64,000 nucleotides of DNA from Sipunculus nudus (GCA_026874595.1 CM049313.1:37204159-37268158), one strand, 5' to 3'. Positions 24,973-33,902 are shown, numbered from the stretch's first letter. Notes: a model not told the origin generated them from the letters alone. Program-made: numbers and translations.

Positions 24973-26679
24973 ATGGTGGACGCGGCGGGGGACATAGTCC
25001 AGAACACGGCTTTTTTTGCCGGGGGTACAAAACAAGATTCGATTTCTAAAGGGAGATGGGTAAAAAAGAAACCCGTTACAGCTTCGTATAAAACGGGTGG
25101 TCCGGTAGAATTTGTAATTGAAGGTAACGACACGGAATATATCGATTTGGGCAATACGACCTTAGTTTTAAAATTAGGTATATTTACTCCTGCCGGCCAC
25201 CCGTGTCAAAAATGGCTCAAAGATTATGTTTCTCCCGTTAATAATATAGCACACAGTTTATGGAAACAAGTCCGTTTAGAAATAAACGGGGTAGAAGTCA
25301 ATACGTTGGATAATATGTACGCGTATCGGGCCTATATGGAAAATTTATTTTCGTACAATGCGGAATTTAAACGTAGTATCTTATCTGGAATGACAGGTTG
25401 GTATAACGATACCCCGGAGAAATTTAATGCTATGCCAGATGAAACGAATTTTAAAACTAAAAATAATCATTGGGAAGAAACCATAAAAGGTGAAAAAAAT
25501 AATGATACAAACAGTAGTCATAAAGATTTATACGCATGGTCTCGAACCGCGTCTGACAAAAAAAAAGAATGTAAAACAAGCAATAACAAGAAAAACAACA
25601 ACAAAATAGATTGTAGTGACTGGCGACCTTATGTAAAAGTTTTCTTTAGTAAAGAGTCTGATAACACAAAAGTATACATAATTCCCACAGATCAAGGAAA
25701 AATAGGGTTAGGAAAAAAAGATGATAAAGCCAAATATTCTATTTTAACTGCTTCCTTGGATAAAAATTACGGGATGTTGAATAGATTTTTACAATTTTTT
25801 CCCGAAAATGACCCGTTCTGTGAAAATACAGAAATCTCACAAGAAATCACATTCAAAACCCCTTTGCATACAGATATCACACGACAAAATAAATTCATAC
25901 CAAATAATGTAGACATAAAATTTATTTTCGATATGAATCACAATCATGAATTTTATGTTATGCAAGATAGCCAAACTAGTACAACTACTATTAAACAAAC
26001 AGGAGTATTAAAAATAACTGATATGTATATGGAAGTAAGACGAGTTACTCCCACAGAAGGATTTAAAAATGCAGTCGAACAAAATTTAAGTCAAGGCTTA
26101 CCTGTACGTTATCCTGTAAAACATGCATTTTTAAGAACATATGATATACCCACACAAGCAAAAGAAGCCAACATGATGAATTTATTAAACGGGCAAATGC
26201 CACGAAGAATGATCTTTTGTTTTGTAAAAAGTTCGGCTTTTAAAGGAAAAGAAAAAGAAAACCCTTTTGAATTTCTTAATTTAAATACCAATAAAGTCCA
26301 AGTATACATGAACAATTACCCCGTTCCTGCTTATCCTTTTGAACCCGATTGGAATTCAAATTGGAAAAACATATTCATAGATTCATTAAACACATTAGGC
26401 ATCGTCAGAGGTTCATTAGGTATAAATGTTGATTATCAAGCATACAGAAAAGGCTATACATTTTACACCGCGGATTTTTCACCCTTGCTAGCTTCAGATG
26501 AAAAATACGTCCAAGACCCTACAGTCGGTGTTATCCGTATGGAATTAGGTTTTAAAGAAACATTAGACGACAAGCAAAAAATGATGCTAGCTTATTATGA
26601 AATGGACGGTGAAATCACCATAAACGTTGACCCTAACGATGAAAATAAAAAACGTCAAATCCTGAAAACTTTTGTATAA
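24973..26679 (+). CDS. Major capsid protein 2 (paralogue of capsid protein 1)
   Basis: A 568-aa double-jelly-roll protein, colinear with capsid protein 1 (SISKGRWVKKKP, NGQMPRRM, SDEKYVQDPTVGV). The region matching the cassette site of protein 1 (about residues 155-240; 25436-25690) is longer and quite different: Lys/Asn/Ser-rich, strongly AT-rich, with runs such as NNKKNNNK. No silent copies of this insert are seen in the element. Two capsid genes could make mixed capsomers, or be alternative shells. It has its own TATA box. Confidence 0.93.
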   Translation: MVDAAGDIVQNTAFFAGGTKQDSISKGRWVKKKPVTASYKTGGPVEFVIEGNDTEYIDLGNTTLVLKLGIFTPAGHPCQKWLKDYVSPVNNIAHSLWKQVRLEINGVEVNTLDNMYAYRAYMENLFSYNAEFKRSILSGMTGWYNDTPEKFNAMPDETNFKTKNNHWEETIKGEKNNDTNSSHKDLYAWSRTASDKKKECKTSNNKKNNNKIDCSDWRPYVKVFFSKESDNTKVYIIPTDQGKIGLGKKDDKAKYSILTASLDKNYGMLNRFLQFFPENDPFCENTEISQEITFKTPLHTDITRQNKFIPNNVDIKFIFDMNHNHEFYVMQDSQTSTTTIKQTGVLKITDMYMEVRRVTPTEGFKNAVEQNLSQGLPVRYPVKHAFLRTYDIPTQAKEANMMNLLNGQMPRRMIFCFVKSSAFKGKEKENPFEFLNLNTNKVQVYMNNYPVPAYPFEPDWNSNWKNIFIDSLNTLGIVRGSLGINVDYQAYRKGYTFYTADFSPLLASDEKYVQDPTVGVIRMELGFKETLDDKQKMMLAYYEMDGEITINVDPNDENKKRQILKTFV

Positions 26680-26816
26680 TGCTTCGTTGCTACAATATGG
26701 TTTGTTAATGTCTTACTTATTACTGCTGCTTTTACACTATGTTTTTTCTTGATGACTCATGCTTGTATCACTATTTTTTTCTTCTTTTTGAATATCTTTT
26801 GTATTAAAAATTCGTT
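26680..26816. other. Convergent intergenic region
   Basis: A 137-bp AT-rich gap between the stops of capsid protein 2 (plus) and the RING-like gene (minus). It contains TTTT-rich and ATTAAAA stretches that may serve as polyadenylation signals for one or both genes. Confidence 0.5.
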
Positions 26817-28946
26817 TCACTGAGCATAATACGCATTAGCATTCTCGTTCTCAAAATCAGAGTCCTCATCAAAATCTTCTTCCGACGTAGTTTCATCCAA
26901 AAAATCGAAATCATCATTTTCTCTGTATTCTAACTGCACGTCACTTTGGTCCACAGCTTCTATTTTAATCAACATTTTCTCGGGTTTTTCGCAATCAGGA
27001 TTCGCCACATTTTTCCAAAAAACCCCGCATTGTGACACGTTAATTAATTCACCCGTTTTCTTTTTGAATTGTTCAAATTTATTGTAAGTCCCGTCGGTGG
27101 ATCTCACCATCACGTGATAATTCATATCTTCTTCTGTGTGTTTGAAACCGGGTTGGGGGTACACGAACGAATACGGTCCGGAACTCCTCGCGGCCCATAC
27201 TCTTTCCCGGCACTGTAGTTTGCACCATAACCAAGCGGCTTCTTTCTCCACGTACATTTGCAAGAGAATAGTTTGTGTCGCTTCAGGTCCCATGTACCAT
27301 GTCATCATTGATTTCATATCTTTGAAATCTGCCGGTAATTTCGCCATGGCGAAACTTTGTAACGACGGGGGTTCTTGTCTCCATTTAGGTTCGGGTCCTA
27401 AATTCACTTTAGTCAATTCCGGCGGGGCGACGTCTCCGAACATCACGAGTTTCCCGCTACGCAGCAGCAATTGGTTGAATGCCACGGAATGTATTTCTTG
27501 TGTTTCTTTGTAATACTCGTTCATCAACCGCCATAATTCCGGTACGGAAATATCCACGGGGCGTACTTTTTCTTTCATGCCCGTGACCTTGACTTTCTTG
27601 TGGAGGTACTTGGTACAAATACTCCCGTACAAACACGACATGTATTCATCTTCTTTCATTTCAGGAACGTATTCTACCATTTCAGGCGTGACAAAACACA
27701 TGTGCCCTAACCACGTGTTGTATGCGTACCGAGGTACGGGCAAAGTCTCCGGCACATCCGGGACCACTTGCGATACGATTAACACTCTTCTATTCCGTTC
27801 GAAATTCACAAACATGAAATCCACGTGTGAAGGGTTACCATACGTCATGTAGTTGGTATGCCACGTCTGCCAGAAATTGGGTGGGCTTTCTTTAGCGCGA
27901 GCCATCCTTTTCAAGTACACGTCTCCTGAAAATATAGATTTCATCATAACATCCAATTGTTCGCGGGGTACAAACTGTGTATCTCGCATGACCTTCTCCA
28001 CTTCTGGTGACATTTCATCTTTATCTGATAAATTTAATTTCAAACAATGTGTAGCATCCGTTAAACTAAACGGTGTCCCCCGCATCATTTTCTGAAACTG
28101 GAACGGTGTGACGTTCGGTGAATGTCCCAGTAATAAGCTGACGACTTTCGCCATATTGTTATAGCATGTCGTACAAATGCTCCATATCCCATAAACGGGG
28201 AAACGCACCGCTAAATTTTCTTCCTGGCTCATCAAACGTACTTGACACATGATATCCGCCACGTTCTCGCACTGTGCTCCTTCTCCTTCACTTTCACAGA
28301 AAAAATACCGTATCCAGTCACTGGCATAGGTAACGGTATTATGCCCGAACCGTTCTTCAAAAATATCGCCTTTCGGTTTATTGTGTTTATAAACCACATG
28401 TTTCCACATATCTCTGTAAAATGTATCCACACATTCTTGCCGTTTTTTCAAAGTCTCTTCTGTCATATCTTCAGGATCCAATAAATCAGCGACTTCTTTC
28501 GTCAGATATTTACGCGTATCACAAACTCTGTAGCGCATATAGTCACTGATGACCAATCCCAATACGGGAGTCAATTCCCCGCAATCAGGACATACAGTCC
28601 GGTAATTATCTTCGTCAATATGCACCAATCTGTTCACGACACACGCATTACACGCCGCCGTATGACACCCGGTCAATACATTAGCTCTTCTAGACCGGCA
28701 AATCAAACAAATGTTCTTGGTAGTGAACACGTACTTTTCATTTTCTTCTGCACTACCTTCACGTAATTTCATCCGGCGGTAAAATTTACGAGCAGGAGGA
28801 ATACTTTGCCTGTTAAAGTATTTAGTTGATTTCATGTGGTAAGGTTTCTCCATATGTTCTTTCCTCAATCCTCTGTATGGTGTATCAGTCCATATATTAC
28901 TTAACATCCCACTCCATATTTCTGCTTTATGATTGTTTCGCCACAT
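26817..28946 (-). CDS. 709-aa RING-like zinc-finger protein
   Basis: Residues 80-122 carry a C-x2-C-x10-C-H-x3-C-x2-C-x16-C-x2-C cluster (CLIC ... CHTAACNAC ... CPDC), close to a C3HC4 RING finger. A RING-type ubiquitin ligase is therefore likely, although the adjacent Cys-His pair departs from the strict RING spacing. The rest (130-650) is a large unrecognised domain with additional Cys pairs. The C-terminus is acidic (DETTSEEDFDEDSDFENEN). It diverges from the PC4-like gene across a shared early-type promoter. Ubiquitin ligases of this sort commonly remove host defence factors in DNA viruses; that role here is inference. Confidence 0.75.
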   Translation of the reverse strand: MWRNNHKAEIWSGMLSNIWTDTPYRGLRKEHMEKPYHMKSTKYFNRQSIPPARKFYRRMKLREGSAEENEKYVFTTKNICLICRSRRANVLTGCHTAACNACVVNRLVHIDEDNYRTVCPDCGELTPVLGLVISDYMRYRVCDTRKYLTKEVADLLDPEDMTEETLKKRQECVDTFYRDMWKHVVYKHNKPKGDIFEERFGHNTVTYASDWIRYFFCESEGEGAQCENVADIMCQVRLMSQEENLAVRFPVYGIWSICTTCYNNMAKVVSLLLGHSPNVTPFQFQKMMRGTPFSLTDATHCLKLNLSDKDEMSPEVEKVMRDTQFVPREQLDVMMKSIFSGDVYLKRMARAKESPPNFWQTWHTNYMTYGNPSHVDFMFVNFERNRRVLIVSQVVPDVPETLPVPRYAYNTWLGHMCFVTPEMVEYVPEMKEDEYMSCLYGSICTKYLHKKVKVTGMKEKVRPVDISVPELWRLMNEYYKETQEIHSVAFNQLLLRSGKLVMFGDVAPPELTKVNLGPEPKWRQEPPSLQSFAMAKLPADFKDMKSMMTWYMGPEATQTILLQMYVEKEAAWLWCKLQCRERVWAARSSGPYSFVYPQPGFKHTEEDMNYHVMVRSTDGTYNKFEQFKKKTGELINVSQCGVFWKNVANPDCEKPEKMLIKIEAVDQSDVQLEYRENDDFDFLDETTSEEDFDEDSDFENENANAYYAQ

Positions 28947-28949
28947 GTT

Positions 28950-29146
28950 GGATTTTTAATTTTCCTATATTAAAACTCGCATTTATAAAGCCCTAGACGA
29001 GTCCATTATTAAAATCTGTCAACTATTTCCGGTACGGGACTTGGATCTGGCCGGGTTCCAAGACCTGAACTCGGTTTGCGTACGGCACTTCCGGTCCGCC
29101 CCCTATATTAGAATGAGCCCGTCCTAAATCGGTACCAGTCGTCACC
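28950..29146. promoter_or_regulatory. Divergent early promoter (RING-like and PC4-like genes)
   Basis: The 80-bp early motif (29016-29095) has its GTTTGCGTACGGCACTTCCGGT core at 29074-29095 facing the PC4-like gene, with CCTATATTAG just after it as TATA candidate. It is nearly identical to the complement of 6641-6720. Toward the RING-like gene, TTTATAAATGC on the minus strand near 28981-28990 is a second TATA box. Confidence 0.75.
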
Positions 29147-29701
29147 ATGGCTACCAAAGAGAAACGTGCCCGTCCTGCATACAGTGAAATTGATGAATGC
29201 AATGCTACCCGTAAAGTCTTTTTAGGGGGTGTCCCCTACAGTTGGTGGTTTGCTACACCTATGGGTAATAATATCAGGATCGCTTCATGGAGTGAAGGTA
29301 TAGTGAACCAGAATAAAAGTGTGGTATTGAATAATGCAGAAATCCAGAAACTTCAACGTAACATAAAAAAAATTAATGAAAATATTTCCTCTGCCGTCCA
29401 TGCCTCTAACCAAGAGTACCGGTTTACCTTATCTGAAGGTGCTTTCAACGACCCGAAAGCCAAAATAACCGTGCTGACCTGTTCCAGTGAATGGCCCAAT
29501 GTCATCAATATCCGAGAATGGTATTACGACAAGAAAGACCGTACCCGCTACCCCAGCCGTATCGGTGCCGCCATATACATTGATATCTGGAACCAATTAG
29601 TAGAAAACATCAAAGACGTCTGTGGTTTATTCTGCCAACCCCCGAAAGAAGCTGGCGCTTTTGTCGATTGGTTGAACGACGACAGTCAAGACAATTATTG
29701 A
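29147..29701 (+). CDS. PC4-like single-stranded DNA-binding protein
   Basis: A 184-aa protein. Residues about 105-157 (KITVL...NVINIREWYYD...AIYIDIWNQLVENI) match the pattern of the transcription coactivator PC4/p15 fold: beta strands, a VxIREYW-like core, then a helix beginning at a W/Q-L position. The first half (about 42-78, NIRIASWSEG...NNAEIQKLQRNI) looks like a second, diverged copy of the same unit. PC4 folds bind ssDNA as a dimer. In a protein-primed strand-displacement system this would be the natural SSB. It is transcribed divergently from the RING-like gene from an early-type promoter. Confidence 0.75.
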   Translation: MATKEKRARPAYSEIDECNATRKVFLGGVPYSWWFATPMGNNIRIASWSEGIVNQNKSVVLNNAEIQKLQRNIKKINENISSAVHASNQEYRFTLSEGAFNDPKAKITVLTCSSEWPNVINIREWYYDKKDRTRYPSRIGAAIYIDIWNQLVENIKDVCGLFCQPPKEAGAFVDWLNDDSQDNY

Positions 29702-29819
29702 TAAATTATTTGTATATTGTATATATTGTATATATGTTTGAAAGAAAAAAATAAAATTTGTGTTTAAAAGAATTTTGGTGTTGGGAGTAATACTATATAA
29801 ATGAAGAAGGGATGTAAGT
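29702..29819 (+). promoter_or_regulatory. Leader with late-type TATA box (penton-like gene 1)
   Basis: TATATAAA at 29794-29801 lies only 18 bp before the ATG at 29820 and 30 bp before the ATG at 29832, which may be the actual start. Confidence 0.6.
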
Positions 29820-31121
29820 ATGCACACAGTTATGATGGAAACCATATCGGATAGTACATTAATCCAAACCCGGCCGTTTTATTTAAATTTAAAAGCCCCG
29901 CCCACCACCGTTGATGGTGATAAAGAACTTAAAATTAAACTCGACCCGACCCTTTACTTAGACCCCAAAGTCGGGGCTTGGGAAGTAGCTTTAACCCGAT
30001 TAAGTTTCCCGAGTGCTTGGTACAATATCCACGAAAAAGAATGCTGGGTCCGATTAACCCATTATGATATAGAAAAAGATAAAACCTATAATACATCCTA
30101 TAGTATTGAAAGCTATATACCGGCCGGTTACTACCCCCGCATCTTCATGTATGCCGACACGAATTCCAAAACCCAAAAATTTAATATAGCTTCTCAATTT
30201 GGCTTATGGAAAGCATTAAATAGATGTTTTATAAATTTAAATGCTCAATATAAAACTTTACATTTAGAAGGTTCAGAACAAGAGCAATCACCCACCGCAA
30301 GTGGTACTGGTGGTAAATTAATCAACCCGGAACTCGTCCGGCTCGCCCCTAAATCCTACAAAGGCACCACCGGTACAACAAGTATTGATAAAAAACAAAA
30401 TATGGTCATGGGAATTCAAATCCCTAGAGATGAAGAAAACAAACATGAATACGTGTTAGAAATGCATCCTAAATTACAGTTCATGATCGGCTTCACCCGC
30501 CCCCGTTTAAGAAAACGAAGCAACAATAAATGCAAAGAATTAAAATTTGTGATGTCCAATACGGGTACCGCAGCGAAACCCATAAACACAATGATTATAC
30601 CTTCCAATACTGCTCAAACAGAATGGGAAGAATCAGAAGCGACTTTCAATATGTCAGCAAGAAGCAGCAATTACAAATACAAGTATCAAACCTTTTACCC
30701 TTGTGTAAATCAAACAGATTTACGCCCGAACGAAATGGAAACCATTATGGAAATTCATACGAATTTTACCGCCGCCGATACGTTCCACACGGGCACAGAG
30801 CACGAAGGTCCTGCCCGGGTCTTAGCCACGTTCCATGCCCGTGCCGAAGCCAATGCCAACCGTCCTGAAGACCAAAGTTTTACCAAAAGTGTATATGAAT
30901 ACCCCGTTGTAGGTTTCAATGCCCCGTACAGTTCAGTCCGGCAACACATATCCGGTTCGGCCCATTATAGTTCGAGTTTTCACCAGTACCATCCCTGCCT
31001 TACAGGCTGGTATTCCGAAATGAAATTTCAATTCAAACACCCTACCGGGTATAAAACGTATTTCATTCCAGGCGGAGATTTATTCATGCAATTATATTTC
31101 AAACCGTGCCGTAGACGGTAA
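29820..31121 (+). CDS. Penton/minor-capsid-like structural protein 1
   Basis: A 433-aa protein with the signature LYLDPKVGAWEVALTRL followed by FPSAWYNIHEKEC near the N-terminus. I recall this pattern from Polinton and adintovirus structural proteins (penton or minor capsid). Other shared blocks with its neighbour are IESYIPAGYYPR, LEMHPKLQ, NANRPEDQSF and the C-terminal GWYSEMKFQFKHPTGY...PGGDLFMQL. The translation start may be 29832 or 29835, given the TATA box at 29794. A less conserved AT-rich stretch lies at about 30170-30290. It is probably a virion vertex or spike-base component. Confidence 0.82.
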   Translation: MHTVMMETISDSTLIQTRPFYLNLKAPPTTVDGDKELKIKLDPTLYLDPKVGAWEVALTRLSFPSAWYNIHEKECWVRLTHYDIEKDKTYNTSYSIESYIPAGYYPRIFMYADTNSKTQKFNIASQFGLWKALNRCFINLNAQYKTLHLEGSEQEQSPTASGTGGKLINPELVRLAPKSYKGTTGTTSIDKKQNMVMGIQIPRDEENKHEYVLEMHPKLQFMIGFTRPRLRKRSNNKCKELKFVMSNTGTAAKPINTMIIPSNTAQTEWEESEATFNMSARSSNYKYKYQTFYPCVNQTDLRPNEMETIMEIHTNFTAADTFHTGTEHEGPARVLATFHARAEANANRPEDQSFTKSVYEYPVVGFNAPYSSVRQHISGSAHYSSSFHQYHPCLTGWYSEMKFQFKHPTGYKTYFIPGGDLFMQLYFKPCRRR

Positions 31122-31124
31122 AGC

Positions 31125-31132
31125 TATATAAA
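31125..31132 (+). promoter_or_regulatory. Late-type TATA box (penton-like gene 2)
   Basis: TATATAAA lies 28 bp before the ATG at 31161, just after the stop of the paralogous upstream gene. Confidence 0.68.
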
Positions 31133-31160
31133 GTCGGAACACCGGGCACTCTTCAAAAAA

Positions 31161-32423
31161 ATGGCCACACCAACGGACCCGACGGCACACCGTAGCACGG
31201 AATTTTTCGTGGCGGTAGACGAATTTATCGACCGAATCCGACCTGCCACATTCAATGTAGCTTTAACCCCTCCTTTGTATTTAGACCCCCGCGCCGGTCG
31301 ATGGGAAGTGAGTTTAACCAAATTAGCCTACCCCTCATCCTGGTACACAGTCCATGAAAAGGAATGTTACATGCGTTTAATCCATAAACAAACCCATGAA
31401 GGTCAAACCAAAACCCAAAGCATAGAATCCTATTTCCCTGCCGGCTACTACCCCAGACATTACATGTTTCGCAAATACAAAAACAAGAAACAGGAAATAG
31501 ATCGCAACATTAATACCAATTCATTTGCTGCCCTGAAAAAAACCCTCAAAGATATAAATGCTAAAAAACGCGAATTGGATTTAACCAATACAACATTAAA
31601 AGACATACAAGACAATTTCGACCTCGTAATATTAAATAATTGGTCTATGTCAGGTACTGATGATAATAACGACAAAATATATATGAATGTATACATGGGC
31701 CTAAGCTTGCCTGGTACAGAATGCCATTCCTCCAGGGACAAAAATGTCGTAACAGCAATCCCCGGTTATACCAATGAATACAGATTAGAACTACACCCCA
31801 AACTACGTCAAATATTAGGTTGTACTGATGATTTGTACGAATACGATAAAAAAACTGCTCCCAATATAGACATGATGTATGTCATCGCCAAAAATGAAGA
31901 ATGGGTAGCTAAATATTTAAATTTACCCGCATACTTTCACACTCATTTTCCAATTACCAAAAGTACAGCAGGCACTGGAAAATCCAATGCAAAAAAAGCA
32001 TGTTTCCAAATGCATTACCAGTACCTGAATTTCAGCCAATTAAAAATCAACGATATTGAAAATATATTAGAAATCCATACAGATTTTACCCGACCGGATA
32101 CGTTTTCTCACAATCAAGGCCCGCAACGAATTTTAGCCACAATCCACACCAATCCCGAAGTCAATGCCAATCGGCCAGAAGACGAATATTTCGGAAAAAG
32201 TATAGTAGAAAACCCTAGTTTAGCTTTTAATAAACCGTATAGTCAAATCCGAGAATTTATTTCATCCACACACCACCATAAACTAACCAATACGAATTAC
32301 CACCCATGTAAATCTGGCTGGTATTCCAAATTAAAATTTCAATTCAAACACCCTTCCGGGCATAATACGACCTTCGTTCCCGGTGGAAAAGTATTCATGC
32401 AATTACATTTCAGACCCTATTAA
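31161..32423 (+). CDS. Penton/minor-capsid-like structural protein 2 (paralogue)
   Basis: A 420-aa tandem paralogue of the upstream gene. It shares YLDPRAGRWEVSLTKLAYP, HEKECYMRL, ESYFPAGYYPR, LELHPKLRQ, NANRPEDEYF and the C-terminal GWYSKLKFQFKHPSG block. The middle (about residues 105-290) has diverged strongly and is richer in Asn, Asp and Lys. As with the two capsid genes, the conserved frame and divergent middle suggest selection on exposed parts. Its own TATA box lies 29 bp upstream. Confidence 0.82.
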   Translation: MATPTDPTAHRSTEFFVAVDEFIDRIRPATFNVALTPPLYLDPRAGRWEVSLTKLAYPSSWYTVHEKECYMRLIHKQTHEGQTKTQSIESYFPAGYYPRHYMFRKYKNKKQEIDRNINTNSFAALKKTLKDINAKKRELDLTNTTLKDIQDNFDLVILNNWSMSGTDDNNDKIYMNVYMGLSLPGTECHSSRDKNVVTAIPGYTNEYRLELHPKLRQILGCTDDLYEYDKKTAPNIDMMYVIAKNEEWVAKYLNLPAYFHTHFPITKSTAGTGKSNAKKACFQMHYQYLNFSQLKINDIENILEIHTDFTRPDTFSHNQGPQRILATIHTNPEVNANRPEDEYFGKSIVENPSLAFNKPYSQIREFISSTHHHKLTNTNYHPCKSGWYSKLKFQFKHPSGHNTTFVPGGKVFMQLHFRPY

Positions 32424-32440
32424 CTGGCAACGAGCCAATT

Positions 32441-32505
32441 GGCCGGGTTCCAAGAGCTGAACTCGGTTTGCGTACGGCGCTTCCGGTTTAGAAGGCATAA
32501 AAACC
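32441..32505 (+). promoter_or_regulatory. Early promoter motif, copy 4
   Basis: GGCCGGGTTCCAAGAGCTGA and the core GTTTGCGTACGGCGCTTCCGGT (32466-32487) are followed by CATAAAAAC at 32495-32503, 27 bp before the next ATG. Confidence 0.75.
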
Positions 32506-32529
32506 CCCGAACTAATCTATTATACCACT

Positions 32530-33039
32530 ATGCGGTTAACCCGGCACAAGCCGTGCCACGAATGTCACTTGCACAATGACCATCTAATAACGTGTAAATC
32601 AGCAGATTACTACCGACAATGTGATAGACTAACAAACATTCAAGTTTTTCATGAAATCCTCTGGGGTTTATGCCCGAAAGATACTTTGGACTTAGTAGAA
32701 TTTTCACAGTACCATTTAGATGCGGTTCATCTAACAGAACAACGCTTGGGTGAATACAAGATCACCAACACCCCTTACATCGAGAAACGAATAATTTTAA
32801 ATCAGCAACACGATTTCTGGACTGAAAGCAATAATTACGATTTCGAAGAACCTGAATTTGTAAGAAGATTTACCAATCCTGAACATCACATGTTCATCGT
32901 ATACGCTCCCGAACCACACACCGTTCCTGATTTCTACGAGGAGGAAACATACAAATGGAACGCTGTCATGATAACAAGATTAGAATCTACAAACGTAAAA
33001 AGAAATACAGGGCCGGCTACGAACGCTGTAACTGGGTAA
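32530..33039 (+). CDS. 169-aa early-type protein with N-terminal Cys/His cluster
   Basis: I do not recognise this protein. The N-terminus (HKPCHECHLHNDHLITCKS) could bind a zinc ion. The middle looks globular, and the C-terminus is polar. It is the first gene of a short compact cluster whose members overlap or nearly touch. The strong early motif upstream and small size suit a regulatory or host-interaction protein; there is no direct evidence for any function. Confidence 0.65.
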   Translation: MRLTRHKPCHECHLHNDHLITCKSADYYRQCDRLTNIQVFHEILWGLCPKDTLDLVEFSQYHLDAVHLTEQRLGEYKITNTPYIEKRIILNQQHDFWTESNNYDFEEPEFVRRFTNPEHHMFIVYAPEPHTVPDFYEEETYKWNAVMITRLESTNVKRNTGPATNAVTG

Positions 33040-33107
33040 AAATCGTGAAAACCCTGAAAATCAGAAAACTTTCTGTACCGCCTTTCATCTACTACAGGTA
33101 CCGATGA
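32955..33107 (+). CDS. Possible 50-aa very basic protein
   Basis: A short ORF starting inside the 3' end of the 169-aa gene in another frame. It begins MERCHDNKIRIYKRKKKY and ends VPPFIYYRYR. Its TGA overlaps the ATG of the next gene (ATGA), a pattern often seen with translational reinitiation, and it fills the gap between the two genes. It is too short to judge by composition alone. Confidence 0.4.
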   Translation: MERCHDNKIRIYKRKKKYRAGYERCNWVKIVKTLKIRKLSVPPFIYYRYR

Positions 33108-33343
33108 AGAAAAGGAAGAAAATCTACATCGTCTACAAAATAATTAATTGTAAAGACAAATGCCAGTATGTTTTTCATCGACATCATCAAAAACAAACAG
33201 AAGAACTCGAAATAGTCCCCTACTTCCGGTATGAATATCCAAATTTCCATCCTCGCACTCCGCGCCATACCAGCTGTTCATCAGAAAATGATATAGCAGA
33301 AGATAAAGAAAAATGTTGCTGGATATCCATAAGAATGAATTAA
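33104..33343 (+). CDS. 79-aa Lys/His/Cys-rich small protein
   Basis: Unrecognised. It starts KKRKKIYIVYKIINCKDKCQ, has an HRHHQK stretch, and ends with CCWISIRMN. The start overlaps the preceding 50-aa ORF by 4 bp, and the C-terminus overlaps the next gene. The repeated YxVYKxxN phrase also occurs in the next product (KFYVMYKLLNR), which hints that the two are related by duplication. Confidence 0.55.
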   Translation: MKKRKKIYIVYKIINCKDKCQYVFHRHHQKQTEELEIVPYFRYEYPNFHPRTPRHTSCSSENDIAEDKEKCCWISIRMN

Positions 33344-33354
33344 AAAATATCATT

Positions 33355-33786
33355 ATGGAAAAAAAGAATAATATGAAATTTTATGTGATGTACAAACTAT
33401 TGAACAGACGTTGTTGCACAAAACGGTGCAATACAAAATTAATGCAAGGTTACATTTCACATTACCGGCATGTATGTTCTCAACAAAACCCTGAATCGAA
33501 ATGTTTCCAATACCGGACATGGGGAAAAAGTTTATGTTTGAGTGAAAGCCGTTTAACAAAATCCCCGGCTTTGAGTTACTTTGCCGTATTGACAAATTAC
33601 AACACCCCCATAAAAAAATCCGGTACGAAAAAATATTTAGTAGTACGTGAATCTGCCGGCGCGTATTACCAAGACACTCCTAATATTTACATTTGTCATA
33701 CCAAAGAAGTAGCTGATTATCTACAAGAATGGTATAGACGTAAAAACCCTACATTAGTGAGTTTCCAAGGTGAATCGTACGATTGA
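33355..33786 (+). CDS. 143-aa small basic Cys-containing protein
   Basis: Unrecognised. The likely start is MEKKNNMKFYVMYKLLNRR (33355) or the ATG at 33373; the ORF is open upstream to 33313, overlapping the previous gene. A cluster of Cys (RRCCTKRCNT ... VCSQQ ... KCF) may bind metal. The KYLVVRESAGAYYQ to EWYRRKNPT region looks folded. It ends just before another early motif. Confidence 0.6.
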   Translation: MEKKNNMKFYVMYKLLNRRCCTKRCNTKLMQGYISHYRHVCSQQNPESKCFQYRTWGKSLCLSESRLTKSPALSYFAVLTNYNTPIKKSGTKKYLVVRESAGAYYQDTPNIYICHTKEVADYLQEWYRRKNPTLVSFQGESYD

Positions 33787-33793
33787 GAAAACG

Positions 33794-33862
33794 ATTTCCG
33801 GTTTGGCTCGATGCCAAATGAGTTTGCGTACGGGACTTCCGGTGAATAGAGGATATAAACCG
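33794..33862 (+). promoter_or_regulatory. Early promoter motif, copy 5
   Basis: TTTCCGGT, then the core GTTTGCGTACGGGACTTCCGGT (33822-33843), then GATATAAACC at 33851-33860, about 43 bp before the ATG at 33903. The upstream half differs from the other copies, while the core is kept. Confidence 0.75.
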
Positions 33863-33902
33863 CGCACTGGTATAAAGCGGATCATAACGGCGATTCGTCA
33901 CC

